A stretch of 64,000 nt of DNA from Burkholderia humptydooensis. GTDB lineage: Bacteria > Pseudomonadota > Gammaproteobacteria > Burkholderiales > Burkholderiaceae. The position numbers and the translations under genes were made by a program. Each line of letters begins with the position of its first letter. The first letter of the stretch is position 1. The stretch covers positions 682,001-746,000 of the forward strand of contig NZ_CP013380.1 in NCBI RefSeq assembly GCF_001513745.1, given 5' to 3'. Positions 43,606 through 53,558 of the stretch are shown here, in pieces. The notes beneath the pieces are model-generated. The model saw only the letters and a program-made list of their open reading frames with translations. It searched no databases and was not told the origin of the DNA.

Positions 43606-44268
43606 ATGCCCACGACGCAGATCCTCTTCATTCGCCACGGCGAGACGGCCTGGAACCGCATCAAGCGGATTCAAGGCCACATCGACATTCCGCTTGCCGA
43701 CACGGGGCTCGCGCAGGCGCGGCGACTGGCCGGGCGGCTCGCGCGGGAGGCGCTCGCCGGCGCGCGGATCGATGCGATTTATACGAGCGATTTGTTGCGC
43801 GCGCGGCAGACCGCGCAGCCGGCAGCCGACGCGCTCGGCCTGCCGCTCATGCTGCGGGAGGGGCTTCGCGAGCGTGCGTACGGTGTGTTCCAGGGGCACG
43901 ACAGCACCGAGATCGAGGCGCGCTTTCCCGACGCGTTCGCGCAGTGGCAGACGCGCGACCCGGGCTTCGAGCCGGAAGGCGGCGAGTCACACCGCGCGTT
44001 CTATCATCGCGTGCTGCACGAGGTCGAGCGGATCGTCGCCGCGCATCCGGGCGGGCGCATCGCTTGCGTCGCGCACGGCGGCGTGCTCGACTGCGTGTAC
44101 CGGTTCGCGAGCGATTTGCCGCTCGACGCGCCGCGCAAGCATGCGCTGCTGAATACGAGCGTCAATATCGTCGATTACGACGATGGCCGCGCGCGCGTCG
44201 TGCGCTGGGCCGACGTCGATCACCTGAACGAAGCGAGCGACGACGACGGTTATCGGCAGGTGCTGTGA
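43606..44268 (+). CDS. Histidine phosphatase (phosphoglycerate mutase-like)
   Basis: A 220-residue protein of the histidine phosphatase superfamily. The catalytic motif is RHGETAWNR (R10-H11), the acid residue Glu lies in LREGLRERAYGVFQGHD, and the second catalytic His in CVAHGGVLDCV. The N-terminus is MPTTQILFIRHGE. Similar genes are called gpmB, but whether this acts on 3-phosphoglycerate or another phosphoester is unclear. It lies 34 bases after dtd. An upstream TTG is an unlikely start. Confidence 0.9.
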   Translation: MPTTQILFIRHGETAWNRIKRIQGHIDIPLADTGLAQARRLAGRLAREALAGARIDAIYTSDLLRARQTAQPAADALGLPLMLREGLRERAYGVFQGHDSTEIEARFPDAFAQWQTRDPGFEPEGGESHRAFYHRVLHEVERIVAAHPGGRIACVAHGGVLDCVYRFASDLPLDAPRKHALLNTSVNIVDYDDGRARVVRWADVDHLNEASDDDGYRQVL

Positions 44269-44356
44269 CGATCGGCGCGTCGCCGCGCGGCTGGCGGCGC
44301 GTGCGCGCGTGAGCGCGGCCGATGGGCGGGCGCGGCCACGTGGCGATCGCGCCGCG

Positions 44357-45499
44357 TCAGTGCAGCCCGTGGCGTGACCGGTAATCGAGCGCATACGCGA
44401 TCTTGCCCGGCTTGTCGGCCGTGATCGGCTGGCGCAGCTTGTCGAATTCCCCCTTGCTGTATTTCTTGCCCCCGTTGATCTGGTCGGCGCGGCCGAGGTC
44501 CGCGCCCGTCTTGCCGTCGATTACAGGATCGGTCGAGGCGACCATCCGCGCCGACGCGTTCCATACCGCATTCAGATAGCCCGTATCGGCCTTCGCCGGA
44601 TCGGGATCGGTCGCGCCCGCGCGCGCGAGGTCGTAGCCGGCGAGCGAGAACGTTTCCGGCTGCTGCCGCAGCCAGTCGGCCCAGTAGAACTCGAGATAGT
44701 CGGTTGCTTGCGCGGGCTTCGCGTAGCCGATGTCGCGCGTGAAATAGACGAGCGACCGGTAGCGGTCGTCCTGCATGCCGAGCTTCAGGCCAAGGCCGGC
44801 GGGCAACTGGTCCGGCGCGATCGGCCGGCCGTTCCCGTCCTTCAGGCGCGTGTAGCCGCGGCTTTGCATCTGCTGCCAGAACGCCGGGCCCGAGTAGTCG
44901 CCGAGGTTGTCCTTGACGACGACGTGCACGCGCAGCGCCGCGCCGCCGTCGGGCGTCTCGTAATAGGTCGACAGTCCGTGGTGGCCGTCCGTCACGTACA
45001 GCGTGTCGCCGTTCGGCCCGATCACGACGGGATTGAGCACGGTGCGATCGCGCGCGCCGGCGCTCGTCGCGCACGCGTAGCTCGCCGCGTCGCGCAGCGT
45101 CGATTGCGCGGTGTAGCCGTCCGGCGCGATGCCGCCGAGCCCTTCGTCCGCGCAGAAATCGTCGAACTTCCTGTCGGGCTGCCGCTCGTAGCGGCCGAGC
45201 TTGTAATGGATCTGGTCGTAGCCGAGCGCGCCTTGCGTCGGATGCAGCTCGCCGAGCGCGACGTCGAGCATGTCGCCCGTGCGCGCGTTCTTCCATTTGC
45301 CCGGCGCGGGAGCGGGCGTCGGCGGCGGGGTGTCGGCGTTCGATCCGGCATTCGTCGTATTGCCCGGCGCGGGGCCGGCGGCGCCGGCGTCGACGGCGGC
45401 AGGCGGGGAAACGGGCGCGGTGCCGTCGCCGCCGCAGGCGGCGAGCGCGGCGACGAACGGGAACGCGGCAGCGGCGAGGCGGAAGATCGGACGCGGCAT
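44357..45499 (-). CDS. Putative lipoprotein with ParB-like nuclease (ParBc_2) domain
   Basis: A 380-residue protein. It starts at ATG 45499 with a signal peptide and lipobox (FVAALAACGG), so it should be exported and lipid-anchored. A 55-residue Ala/Pro/Thr-rich linker follows. From about residue 60 it has the ParB-like domain with LHPTQGALGYDQIHYKLGRY, the ...TLYVTDGHHGLST motif (DGHH) and a C-terminal helical part. The DGHH motif recalls the ParB/Srx fold, but the function of this exported version is unknown. It is isolated between the histidine phosphatase and the DUF2236 gene. Confidence 0.85.
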   Translation of the reverse strand: MPRPIFRLAAAAFPFVAALAACGGDGTAPVSPPAAVDAGAAGPAPGNTTNAGSNADTPPPTPAPAPGKWKNARTGDMLDVALGELHPTQGALGYDQIHYKLGRYERQPDRKFDDFCADEGLGGIAPDGYTAQSTLRDAASYACATSAGARDRTVLNPVVIGPNGDTLYVTDGHHGLSTYYETPDGGAALRVHVVVKDNLGDYSGPAFWQQMQSRGYTRLKDGNGRPIAPDQLPAGLGLKLGMQDDRYRSLVYFTRDIGYAKPAQATDYLEFYWADWLRQQPETFSLAGYDLARAGATDPDPAKADTGYLNAVWNASARMVASTDPVIDGKTGADLGRADQINGGKKYSKGEFDKLRQPITADKPGKIAYALDYRSRHGLH

Positions 45500-45617
45500 G
45501 GGCGATGGGAATCGAAGAGGGTTCGAGGGTGGCGGCGCGCGATCGACGCGCGAGCGCGGACCCGTCAGCATCGCGAATCAATGTGACAGGTATTTGAAAT
45601 GAATTGGACAGGTTTGG

Positions 45618-46574
45618 CTACGTGCCGCTGCGGTCCGGCTGCTCGGGCCGGGCGGCGACGCGCCGGCGCGCGCGCTTCGATACGCCGTTGACGAGCGCCC
45701 AGCGGATCACGGGCGCGACGATACGCACGCCCGGCCGAACGAGTGCGCGGCGCACCGGCGCGAGCGACGACAGGCCGAGCATGTGCTGCGCCCATGCGGG
45801 CAGCAGATCGACGCCGGCGTTGAACAGCAGCGCGGCGGCGGGGCGCATCGCCGGCTTCGGGACGGGCACGTTCATCAGTATCCGCACCACCTCGCGCGTG
45901 CGCTCGCTCGCCTCGAGCTCGGCGCGCATCGCGGCGAAGTACGCGGCGACGTCCGCGCGCGTCTTCGGGACGTGCGCCGCGCCGAGCATCTCGGCGACGC
46001 GCGCGGTTTCCGCGTAGTAGCGGTCCTGATCGGCGCCCGACAGCCGCGGGTTCACGTAGCGCAGGTGCGCGGCGAGAAAGCTCGACACCTCGGCGACGTG
46101 CACCCATGTGAGCAGCGCGGGGTCGGCCGCGCGATACGGACGGCCGTCGAGCCCCATGCCGGTGACGGTCTCGTGGATCGCCTTCACGCGCTCGATCAGC
46201 TTCAGCGCGTCGGCGCGGCTGCCGTACGTCGTGCCGGCGATGAACGTCGCGGTGCGGCGCAGGCGGCCGAGGATGTCGGTGCGGAACGTCGAATGGTCCC
46301 ATACGCCCGCGAGCGCGAGCGGATGCAGCGCCTGCAGTAGCAGCGCGGAGATGCCGCCCGTCATCATCGACGTGAAATCGGCGTGCACTTTCCAGCACAC
46401 CGCGTCGGGGCCGAAGAGGCCGGGGTCGCCCGGCGGCGACGAGTAGTCGAGCGACGGGCCGCCGCTACCCGTCGTCAGATGCGTGACGCCGCCCGCGACG
46501 CGCGCTCGCACGCGTTCGACGAGCGGACGTCCGAGCGGCGTGCGTGCGGGGCGGTCGTGTAATGGGGCGGACAT
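45618..46574 (-). CDS. Oxygenase MpaB-like DUF2236 protein
   Basis: A 318-residue all-helical protein of the DUF2236/MpaB family. Typical features are the haem-binding-type His in SALLLQALHPLALAGVWDHSTF, GRLRRTATFIAGTTYGS, and LLTWVHVAEVSSFLAAHL with a second conserved His. Some members act as oxygenases on polymers or mycophenolate, but most are unstudied. It follows the ParB-like gene on the same strand and is 26 bases from ruvB. Confidence 0.88.
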   Translation of the reverse strand: MSAPLHDRPARTPLGRPLVERVRARVAGGVTHLTTGSGGPSLDYSSPPGDPGLFGPDAVCWKVHADFTSMMTGGISALLLQALHPLALAGVWDHSTFRTDILGRLRRTATFIAGTTYGSRADALKLIERVKAIHETVTGMGLDGRPYRAADPALLTWVHVAEVSSFLAAHLRYVNPRLSGADQDRYYAETARVAEMLGAAHVPKTRADVAAYFAAMRAELEASERTREVVRILMNVPVPKPAMRPAAALLFNAGVDLLPAWAQHMLGLSSLAPVRRALVRPGVRIVAPVIRWALVNGVSKRARRRVAARPEQPDRSGT

Positions 46575-46600
46575 CGGTCGGCTCGTCGGGGCAGGGGGCG

Positions 46601-47671
46601 TCAGCGCCCGGCCTCGGGCGTATCCCAGAGATTGTGCACGGGGCTCGCGGCATCGGGCGCGGCGAGCCCGAAATGCCGGTACGTGAGGAGCGTCGCGACG
46701 CGGCCGCGCGGCGTGCGCTGCAGGAAGCCCTGCTGGATGAGGTACGGCTCGAGCACGTCCTCGATCGTGTCGCGTTCCTCGCCGATCGCGGCGGCGAGGT
46801 TGTCGACGCCGACCGGCCCGCCGTCGAACTTGTGCAGGATCGCCTCGAGCAGCTTGCGGTCCATCAGGTCGAAGCCGACCGGATCGACGTCGAGCATCGC
46901 GAGCGCGGCGTCCGCGACGGCCGCGGTGATGTTGCCGTCCGCCTTCACTTCCGCGTAGTCGCGCACGCGGCGCAGCAGGCGGTTTGCGATCCGCGGCGTG
47001 CCGCGCGAGCGTTTCGCGATTTCGAGCGCGCCGGCCGGATCGATCTGTGCGTTCAGCAGCGCAGCCGAGCGGCGCACGATGCGCGACAACTGCTCGGCGT
47101 CGTAGAACTCGAGCCGCGCGACGATGCCGAAGCGGTCGCGCAGCGGATTGGTCAGCATGCCCGCGCGCGTCGTTGCGCCGACGAGCGTGAACGGCTGCAG
47201 GTCGAGCTTCACGCTGCGCGCGGCCGGCCCCTCGCCGATCATGATGTCGATCTGGTAATCCTCGAGCGCCGGATACAGGATTTCCTCGACGACAGGCGAC
47301 AGGCGGTGGATCTCGTCGATGAAGAGGACGTCGTTCGCTTCGAGGTTCGTGAGGAGCGCGGCGAGATCGCCCGCGCGCTCAAGCACGGGGCCGGACGTCT
47401 GGCGCAGGTTCACGCCCATTTCGCGCGCGATGATGTGCGCGAGCGTCGTCTTGCCGAGGCCCGGCGGGCCGAACAGCAGCACGTGGTCGAGCGCTTCGGC
47501 GCGGCGCTTCGCGGCTTCGATGAAGATTTCGAGCTGATCGCGCACCTTCTCCTGGCCGACGTATTCGTCGAGCTGGCGCGGGCGCAGCGCGCGTTCGAAA
47601 GCCTCTTCGTGCGAAGACGCGGGCGTGGCGGCAATGATCCGCTCGGCGGCGAGTTTGTCGGTTTCGATCAT
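46601..47671 (-). CDS. ruvB: Holliday junction helicase RuvB
   Basis: The ATPase motor of branch migration, 356 residues. Walker A is GPPGLGKT (68-75) and Walker B is VLFIDEIH (115-122). The sensor region [19 protein letters not shown] and the C-terminal winged-helix DNA-binding domain are complete. It lies downstream of ruvA in a ruvC-ruvA-ruvB cluster on the minus strand. Confidence 0.99.
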   Translation of the reverse strand: MIETDKLAAERIIAATPASSHEEAFERALRPRQLDEYVGQEKVRDQLEIFIEAAKRRAEALDHVLLFGPPGLGKTTLAHIIAREMGVNLRQTSGPVLERAGDLAALLTNLEANDVLFIDEIHRLSPVVEEILYPALEDYQIDIMIGEGPAARSVKLDLQPFTLVGATTRAGMLTNPLRDRFGIVARLEFYDAEQLSRIVRRSAALLNAQIDPAGALEIAKRSRGTPRIANRLLRRVRDYAEVKADGNITAAVADAALAMLDVDPVGFDLMDRKLLEAILHKFDGGPVGVDNLAAAIGEERDTIEDVLEPYLIQQGFLQRTPRGRVATLLTYRHFGLAAPDAASPVHNLWDTPEAGR

Positions 47672-47770
47672 GCGGCCATTGTACCGCGCGGCGTGCTCCG
47701 GCCAACCTGGCCGAACGGCCGAGTCGCGGCGCGGCGCCCGGCATGCGAAGCTGTCTTCGACGACGCGCCG

Positions 47771-48352
47771 TTACGCCTTCGACAGCGCCTTGAGCGACAG
47801 CTTGATGCCTTCGGACACGCCGGTGCCGGCCGGCACGTTCTTGATCGCGGCAAGCGCTTCCTTTTCCGAGTAGCCGAGCGCGAGGAGCGCGTTGAGGATG
47901 TCGGCCGCGTGATCGGACGGCGAGGCCGCGCCGGCGAGCGGGCCGAGATCGGCGCCGAGCTTGCCCTTCAGTTCGAGGAGCAGGCGCTCGGCTGTCTTCT
48001 TGCCGATGCCCGGCACGCGGGTCAAGCGCGCGGCGTCCTGCAGCGTGACCGCTTGCGACAGCTCCGCGACGCTCATGCCGGACAGCACGGCGAGCGCCAT
48101 CCGCGCGCCGACGCCCGTGATCTTGAGCAGCTCGCGGAACGTCGAACGCTCCTGCGGCGTGAGAAAGCCGTACAGCAGGTGCGCGTCCTCGCGGACGATC
48201 AGTTGCGTCAGCAGCATGACCTTCTCGCCCGTGTGCGGCAGGTTGTAGAACGTGCTCATCGGCACGTCGACTTCGTAGCCGACGCCGTTGCAGTCGACGA
48301 GGAGGTGCGGAGGATTCTTTTCGAGGAGGGTGCCGGCGATGCGACCGATCAT
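47771..48352 (-). CDS. ruvA: Holliday junction-binding protein RuvA
   Basis: Tetrameric junction-binding subunit, 193 residues. The OB-fold N-terminus [28 protein letters not shown] is present, and two helix-hairpin-helix motifs follow ([16 protein letters not shown] and [20 protein letters not shown]). The C-terminal domain III that contacts RuvB is also complete. ATG 48352 is the family start; the 20-residue upstream extension is basic and unrelated. Confidence 0.98.
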   Translation of the reverse strand: MIGRIAGTLLEKNPPHLLVDCNGVGYEVDVPMSTFYNLPHTGEKVMLLTQLIVREDAHLLYGFLTPQERSTFRELLKITGVGARMALAVLSGMSVAELSQAVTLQDAARLTRVPGIGKKTAERLLLELKGKLGADLGPLAGAASPSDHAADILNALLALGYSEKEALAAIKNVPAGTGVSEGIKLSLKALSKA

Positions 48353-48419
48353 GGCGAGTGCGGGACGGAACGGAAAGCGCGAGTGTAGCGCACGGCGGCG
48401 CGCGCCACGCAAACGCGTG

Positions 48420-48962
48420 TCACCCGACGAGCCGTCCGCGCCGCACGCGCAGCCCCTTCTTCGCGAGCGCGGGTGCGATGCCGCCGAGCGTGTTCAGCGT
48501 GTCGCCGCCGTGCGCGTGGCAGATCGCCATTCCGAGCGCGTCGGCCGCGTCGGTGCCGGGCAGGCCGGACAGGCTCAGCAGGCGTGCGACCATCTCCTGC
48601 ATCTGCTCTTTCGTCGCGCGGCCGTAGCCGACCACCGCCTGCTTGAGCTGCAGCGCCGTGTACTCGGCCACGGGCAGGCGGCCCGACACGAGCCCACAGA
48701 TCGCGGCGCCGCGCGCCTGGCCGAGGAGCAGCGTCGATTGCGGGTTGACGTTGACGAACACTTTTTCGATCGCAGCCTGATCGGGCGCGTGCTCGCGGAT
48801 CAGCGTCGAGATGCCGTCGTAGATCGTGCCGAGCCGCGTGGGCAGGTCGGCGGTGGGCGTCTTGATCACGCCGCTTGCGACGTACGCGAGCCGATGGCCG
48901 CTGACGTCGATCACGCCGAAGCCCGTGACACGCAAGCCGGGGTCGATGCCGAGGATTCGCAT
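48420..48962 (-). CDS. ruvC: Holliday junction resolvase RuvC
   Basis: Cuts Holliday junctions symmetrically; 180 residues. The four acidic catalytic positions are visible: Asp7 in [14 protein letters not shown], Glu near residue 67 in AIEKVFVN, and two Asp near 138-141 in [16 protein letters not shown]. First gene of the ruvC-ruvA-ruvB series. A purH terminator and about 200 bases separate it from purH. Confidence 0.98.
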   Translation of the reverse strand: MRILGIDPGLRVTGFGVIDVSGHRLAYVASGVIKTPTADLPTRLGTIYDGISTLIREHAPDQAAIEKVFVNVNPQSTLLLGQARGAAICGLVSGRLPVAEYTALQLKQAVVGYGRATKEQMQEMVARLLSLSGLPGTDAADALGMAICHAHGGDTLNTLGGIAPALAKKGLRVRRGRLVG

Positions 48963-49116
48963 GGAGAAACGGAAAGACTGACTGCGACCGATACTACACG
49001 AATGACGCCGAAACCCGGCGAAAGCGGGGGCGGGATTACGGCGCGCCGCTCACGGCGATCGGGGCTCGGCCCGACCAACGATCGCCGCATCACGCACCGC
49101 CGCCACGCGGCCGATG

Positions 49117-49147
49117 AAAAACCCGGCGGTGAGCGACCGCCGGGTTT
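49117..49147 (-). terminator. Intrinsic terminator of purH
   Basis: On the minus strand AAACCCGGCGGT-CGCTC-ACCGCCGGGTTTTT, 26 bases after the purH stop. Confidence 0.85.
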
Positions 49148-49172
49148 CGCCGAAAACGATGCGTCGTACGAA

Positions 49173-50738
49173 TCAGTGACGGAAGTGGCGCACGCCCGTC
49201 ACCACCATCGCGATGTTGTGCTCGTCGGCGGCGGCGATCACTTCATCGTCGCGCACCGAGCCGCCCGGCTGGATCACGCAGGTCGCGCCCGCCGCGACGA
49301 CGACGTCGAGGCCGTCGCGGAACGGGAAGAACGCGTCCGACGCGACGGCCGAGCCCGCGAGCGTGAGGCCCGCGTTCTGCGCCTTGATGCTCGCGATGCG
49401 CGCCGAATCGACGCGGCTCATCTGGCCCGCGCCGACGCCGAGCGTCATCCCGTTGCCGCAGAACACGATCGCATTCGACTTCACGTACTTCGCGACGCGC
49501 CACGCGAAGAGGAGGTCGTCCATTTCCTTCGGCGTCGGGTGGCGCTTCGTGACGACGCGCAGCTCGCGCGGCTGCACGTTCTTCGAATCGAGCGACTGCA
49601 CGAGCAGGCCGCCGCCGACGCGCTTCAGGTCGAACGCGTTATGGCCTTCGCCCAGAGCGATTTCGAGCAGACGCACGTTCTGCTTCGCCGCGAACACCTG
49701 CTTCGCCGCATCCGAGAACGACGGCGCGATCAGCACTTCGACGAACTGCTTCGCGACCGCTTGAGCCGCGGCTTCGTCGACTTCGCGGTTGAACGCGATG
49801 ATGCCGCCGAACGCGGAGGTCGGATCGGTCTGGAACGCCTTCGCGTACGCTTCGCCCGCGTTCGTGCCCACCGCGACGCCGCACGGATTTGCGTGCTTGA
49901 TGATCACGCATGCGGGCGCGTCGAACGTCTTCACGCATTCCCATGCGGCGTCCGAATCGGCGATGTTGTTGTACGACAGTTCCTTGCCCTGCAACTGGCG
50001 GTAGTTCGCGAGCGCGCCGGCGGGCGTCGCGATGTCGCGATAGAACGCGGCGCTCTGGTGCGGATTTTCGCCGTAGCGCAGGTCCTGCACCTTGTCGAAC
50101 GCGAGGTTCAGCGTCGCCGGGTACGCGTTGCGCGAGCCGTGCTGCAGATCGTCGCCGAGGCTCGTCAGGTAGTTCGTGATCGCGCCGTCGTACTGCGCGG
50201 TGTGCGCGAACACCTTGGTCGCGAGGCGGAAGTTCGTCTTGTAGCCCACCGTGTTGCCGTTCGCCTTCATTTCGTCGAGCACGACCGCGTAGTCGGCCGG
50301 ATCGACGACGACCGTCACGTCGCGATGGTTCTTTGCCGCCGAGCGCAGCATCGTCGGGCCGCCGATGTCGATGTTCTCGATCGCGTCGGCGAGCGTGCAG
50401 TCGTCCTTCGCAATCGTCTGCACGAACGGATACAGGTTCACGACGAGCAGGTCGATCGTCGGAATCCCGTGCGCTTCGAGCGCCTGCAGGTGCTCGGGCA
50501 GGTCGCGGCGGGCGAGGATGCCGCCGTGCACCTTCGGGTGCAGCGTCTTCACTCGCCCATCGAGCATTTCCGGGAAGCCGGTGTAGTCGGCCACTTCGGT
50601 GACGGGCAGGCCCGCGTCGGCGAGCAGTTTCGCGGTGCCGCCCGTCGACAGCAGCTTGACGCCGAGCCCGGACAGCGCTTTCGCGAAGTCGACGATGCCG
50701 GTCTTGTCGGAAACGGAAATGAGCGCTTGCTTGATCAT
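49173..50738 (-). CDS. purH: Bifunctional AICAR transformylase/IMP cyclohydrolase
   Basis: Last two steps of IMP synthesis. The 521-residue protein has an N-terminal MGS-like IMP cyclohydrolase (starting [20 protein letters not shown]) and a C-terminal AICAR formyltransferase with the [10 protein letters not shown] segment (Lys-His catalytic pair) and [20 protein letters not shown] 50738 is the family start, and the upstream 58 residues of open frame belong to the fis region. It follows fis with a gap of 44 bases. Confidence 0.98.
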   Translation of the reverse strand: MIKQALISVSDKTGIVDFAKALSGLGVKLLSTGGTAKLLADAGLPVTEVADYTGFPEMLDGRVKTLHPKVHGGILARRDLPEHLQALEAHGIPTIDLLVVNLYPFVQTIAKDDCTLADAIENIDIGGPTMLRSAAKNHRDVTVVVDPADYAVVLDEMKANGNTVGYKTNFRLATKVFAHTAQYDGAITNYLTSLGDDLQHGSRNAYPATLNLAFDKVQDLRYGENPHQSAAFYRDIATPAGALANYRQLQGKELSYNNIADSDAAWECVKTFDAPACVIIKHANPCGVAVGTNAGEAYAKAFQTDPTSAFGGIIAFNREVDEAAAQAVAKQFVEVLIAPSFSDAAKQVFAAKQNVRLLEIALGEGHNAFDLKRVGGGLLVQSLDSKNVQPRELRVVTKRHPTPKEMDDLLFAWRVAKYVKSNAIVFCGNGMTLGVGAGQMSRVDSARIASIKAQNAGLTLAGSAVASDAFFPFRDGLDVVVAAGATCVIQPGGSVRDDEVIAAADEHNIAMVVTGVRHFRH

Positions 50739-50782
50739 GATGGAACCACCAATAGCCAGGAAAACGGGGACGGGGCGGCCGC

Positions 50783-51016
50783 CTACAGCAGGCCGTGCTG
50801 CTGCAGCTTCTTGCGCAGCGTGTTGCGATTGATGCCGAGGTACTCCGCGGCGAGCGACTGGTTGCCGCCCGCCTGTACGAGAACGACTTCGAGCATAGGC
50901 TTTTCGACGCACGACATCACCATTTCATAGACGTCGTGCGGATTGGAGCCGTCGAGATCCCGGAAGTAGCCGTCCAGGCTGGCGCGGACACATTGTTCGA
51001 TGTTGTGCTTGCTCAT
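50783..51016 (-). CDS. fis: DNA-binding protein Fis, short form
   Basis: A 77-residue nucleoid and regulatory protein. The C-terminal HTH is complete ([26 protein letters not shown]). Compared with E. coli Fis (98 residues) the N-terminal beta-hairpin arms that activate DNA invertases are shortened. It overlaps the dusB stop by four bases, giving the conserved dusB-fis pair followed by purH. Confidence 0.96.
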   Translation of the reverse strand: MSKHNIEQCVRASLDGYFRDLDGSNPHDVYEMVMSCVEKPMLEVVLVQAGGNQSLAAEYLGINRNTLRKKLQQHGLL

Positions 51017-52077
51017 GCTGCTAACTGGTTAGAATCGTCCGGCTCGCCGCGGCCGCCGTCTTCGTCGTCCACATAGACGAGGCGGTCGGACAGCGCCTGT
51101 TGCGCGTCGAAGAATGCGTTGACGGCGGCAAGCTGCTCGCGGGTGGTTTCGAGCGTGTTCATCCGGTGCCGGAACCCGTTGGCGCCGGAAAGGCCGCGAG
51201 TGTACCAGCCGATGTGCTTGCGCGCAGTACGGACTCCCGTGAATTCGCCGTAGAACGCGTAGTGATCCTCGAGGTGCTCGTGCATCACCTGGCGGATCTC
51301 GTCGATGCGCGGCGGCGGCAGGAGCTCGCCGCTTTGCAGGAAATGACCGATTTCGCGGAAAAGCCACGGCCTTCCTTGCGCGGCGCGGCCGATCATCAGT
51401 GCGTCGGCGCCCGTCGCGTCGAGCACGGCCTTCGCTTTTTGCGGCGACGTAATGTCGCCGTTCGCGACGACCGGAATGCGCACGGCGGCCTTCACGGCCG
51501 TGATCGTGTCGTATTCGGCGTCGCCGCGGTACAGGTCGGCGCGGGTGCGGCCGTGCACGGTCAGCATCGAGATGCCGGCCGCCTCGGCGAGCTTCGCGAT
51601 CTCGACGGCGTTCCGGTGCTCGCGGTCCCAGCCGGTGCGGATCTTCAGCGTGACGGGCACGGCCCCGGGGCCCGTGCCCACCGCGTCGACGACCGCCTCG
51701 ACGATCCGCTGCACGAGCGGCTCGTTCTGCAGCAGCGCCGAGCCGGCGGCGACGTTGCAGACCTTCTTCGCCGGGCAGCCCATGTTGATGTCGATGATCT
51801 GCGCGCCGTTTGCAACGTTGTGACGCGCGGCCTCGGCCATCATCGCCGGATCGGCGCCCGCGATCTGCACCGCGATCGGCTCGACCTCGCCCGCGTGGTT
51901 CGCGCGGCGCATCGTCTTCTCGCTCTTCCACAACTGCGCGTTCGACGCGACCATCTCCGACACGGCGTAGCCCGCGCCGAGCCGCTTGCAGAGCTGGCGG
52001 AACGGCCGGTCCGTGACGCCCGCCATCGGGGCGACGAACAGGTTGTTGCGCAGGACGTGAGAGCCTAGGACGGGCAT
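51013..52077 (-). CDS. dusB: tRNA-dihydrouridine synthase B
   Basis: FMN enzyme reducing uridine in the tRNA D-loop; 354 residues. The N-terminus LFVAPMAGVTDRPFRQLCKRLGAGY and catalytic Cys segment NMGCPAKKVCNVAAGSALL are intact. The phosphate-binding end VVANGDITSP and MIGRAAQGRPWLF also match. ATG 52077 (MPVLGSHVL) is chosen over the upstream M at 52182, whose extension is Gly/Pro-rich. Coupled to fis. Confidence 0.97.
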   Translation of the reverse strand: MPVLGSHVLRNNLFVAPMAGVTDRPFRQLCKRLGAGYAVSEMVASNAQLWKSEKTMRRANHAGEVEPIAVQIAGADPAMMAEAARHNVANGAQIIDINMGCPAKKVCNVAAGSALLQNEPLVQRIVEAVVDAVGTGPGAVPVTLKIRTGWDREHRNAVEIAKLAEAAGISMLTVHGRTRADLYRGDAEYDTITAVKAAVRIPVVANGDITSPQKAKAVLDATGADALMIGRAAQGRPWLFREIGHFLQSGELLPPPRIDEIRQVMHEHLEDHYAFYGEFTGVRTARKHIGWYTRGLSGANGFRHRMNTLETTREQLAAVNAFFDAQQALSDRLVYVDDEDGGRGEPDDSNQLAA

Positions 52078-52285
52078 CGCAATGGGAGCGCCCGCGCGGG
52101 GCGCGGGCGGGGAGTAGGCGAAAGGGAAAACGCGTATTTTACCGTAACCGCCAGTGCCGCCGAATTGGGTAATTGTCGGCAATCGTCAAATCGTCGATGA
52201 ATCTTGCGTGAAGGCGGGATGACGCATCGTGCGTGCCCGCGAAGCGCGGTAGCCGCGATGCGTCAGGTGCGCGTGCCCGGCGCGC

Positions 52286-53479
52286 TTATCGCCGCTGCCC
52301 GAACATCATCTGTCGCGCAAGGGCCGTCTTCAGCGGCGGCACGAATTCGAGCGCGGTGAGCGCCGCGCCGCGCAGCATCGCGAGCGGCCGCGAATCGATC
52401 GCGAACAGGCGCGCGAGCGTGTCGGTCGCGCCGATCGTCATGCGCCTGTCGAGCGCGCGGCGCGCGTTGAACGTCGCGAGCGCGAGCGGCGTCGCGCCGT
52501 GCTCGGACAGCGTCTCGGCGAGCGTATGCGCATCGCGCAGCCCGAGGTTCAGCCCCTGGCCCGCGACCGGATGCAATGTTTGCGCGGCGTTGCCGACGAT
52601 CGCGATCCGCCCTTCGACGAGCGTTTGCGCGGCGGCGAGCCCGAGCGGGAAGGCCGCGCGCCCCGCGATCCGCGTGAAGCGCCCCAGCCGCGAGCCGAAC
52701 GTCGCGCCGAGCTCGTGCAGGAATGCGTCGTCGGACAGTTCGCCGCGACGCCGCGCGACGTCCGGCGCGCAGCACCAGACGAGCGCGTAGTCCGCCTGCT
52801 GCGGGCCGCCGAGCGGCAGCAGCGCGAGCGGGCCTTCGGCGGTGAAGCGCTCCCACGCGACGCGCGGCCGCGGCGACGACACCGTGACGGTGCCGACGAG
52901 CGCCGTCTGCCCATAGTCGCGGCTCTGCGCGCTGTCGGTCAGCTTGCGCTTGCGATCGTTGAAGATGCCGCCCTCCGCGTTGACGAGCACGCGCGTGCGC
53001 AACGTGCGCGCGCCTTGCGGCGTATCGAGCGCGATCGTCACGCCGTCTGCGTCCTGCGTCGGCGAATGCGCGGACGTCGACGTGAGCCAGTGCGCGGGCG
53101 TGCCACGCACCGCGCGGGCGAGCGCCTGCACGATCGCGCCGTAGCGCACGACGTAGCCGAGCGCGGCGAGGTCGTGCTCGTCGCGATCGATCAGCGTGCG
53201 GCCGAAGTGGCCGCGCTGCGACACGTGGATGTGTTCGATCGGCGTCGCGTCGGCCGGCCAGCCGAGCGTATCGAGCAGCATCCGGCTGCCTTGCGACACC
53301 GCGATCGCGCGCGGATCGTTCGCGCTCGCGTCGGGGGCGCGCGCGTCGATGAGGGCGACCGACAGCGCGCGGGTCGCGCTGCGGCGCGCGAGCCAGCCGG
53401 CGAGCGCGAGCCCGACCGGCCCGGCGCCGACGATCGCGATGTCGAAGTCGAAAGCGGGCGTGGAGGCGGCAGTCGTCAT
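52286..53479 (-). CDS. ubiH: Ubiquinone-biosynthesis FAD monooxygenase (UbiH/UbiF family)
   Basis: Hydroxylates an aromatic-ring intermediate of ubiquinone. The 397-residue flavoprotein has the FAD GxGxxG motif near residue 17 (IVGAGPVGLALAGWL), the DG/ATG-type strand and the C-terminal GNAAQTLHPVAGQGLNLGLRDAHTLAE segment diagnostic of UbiH/UbiF/COQ6 enzymes. Which ring position it oxidises is not decidable from sequence; placement after pepP as in E. coli suggests UbiH. Confidence 0.88.
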   Translation of the reverse strand: MTTAASTPAFDFDIAIVGAGPVGLALAGWLARRSATRALSVALIDARAPDASANDPRAIAVSQGSRMLLDTLGWPADATPIEHIHVSQRGHFGRTLIDRDEHDLAALGYVVRYGAIVQALARAVRGTPAHWLTSTSAHSPTQDADGVTIALDTPQGARTLRTRVLVNAEGGIFNDRKRKLTDSAQSRDYGQTALVGTVTVSSPRPRVAWERFTAEGPLALLPLGGPQQADYALVWCCAPDVARRRGELSDDAFLHELGATFGSRLGRFTRIAGRAAFPLGLAAAQTLVEGRIAIVGNAAQTLHPVAGQGLNLGLRDAHTLAETLSEHGATPLALATFNARRALDRRMTIGATDTLARLFAIDSRPLAMLRGAALTALEFVPPLKTALARQMMFGQRR

Positions 53480-53558
53480 CGTTCGTGAATCGTGGGTCTC
53501 GATAGGAAGCTGCGCAGGAATCCGCGTAGGAATTCGCGCGGGAAGCGGCGGGTGCGGA

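Noticed and set aside
53506..53556. Repeated GCGYAGGAA-like units between ubiH and pepP
   Set aside because: Degenerate and short; no consistent unit length and no sign of function.
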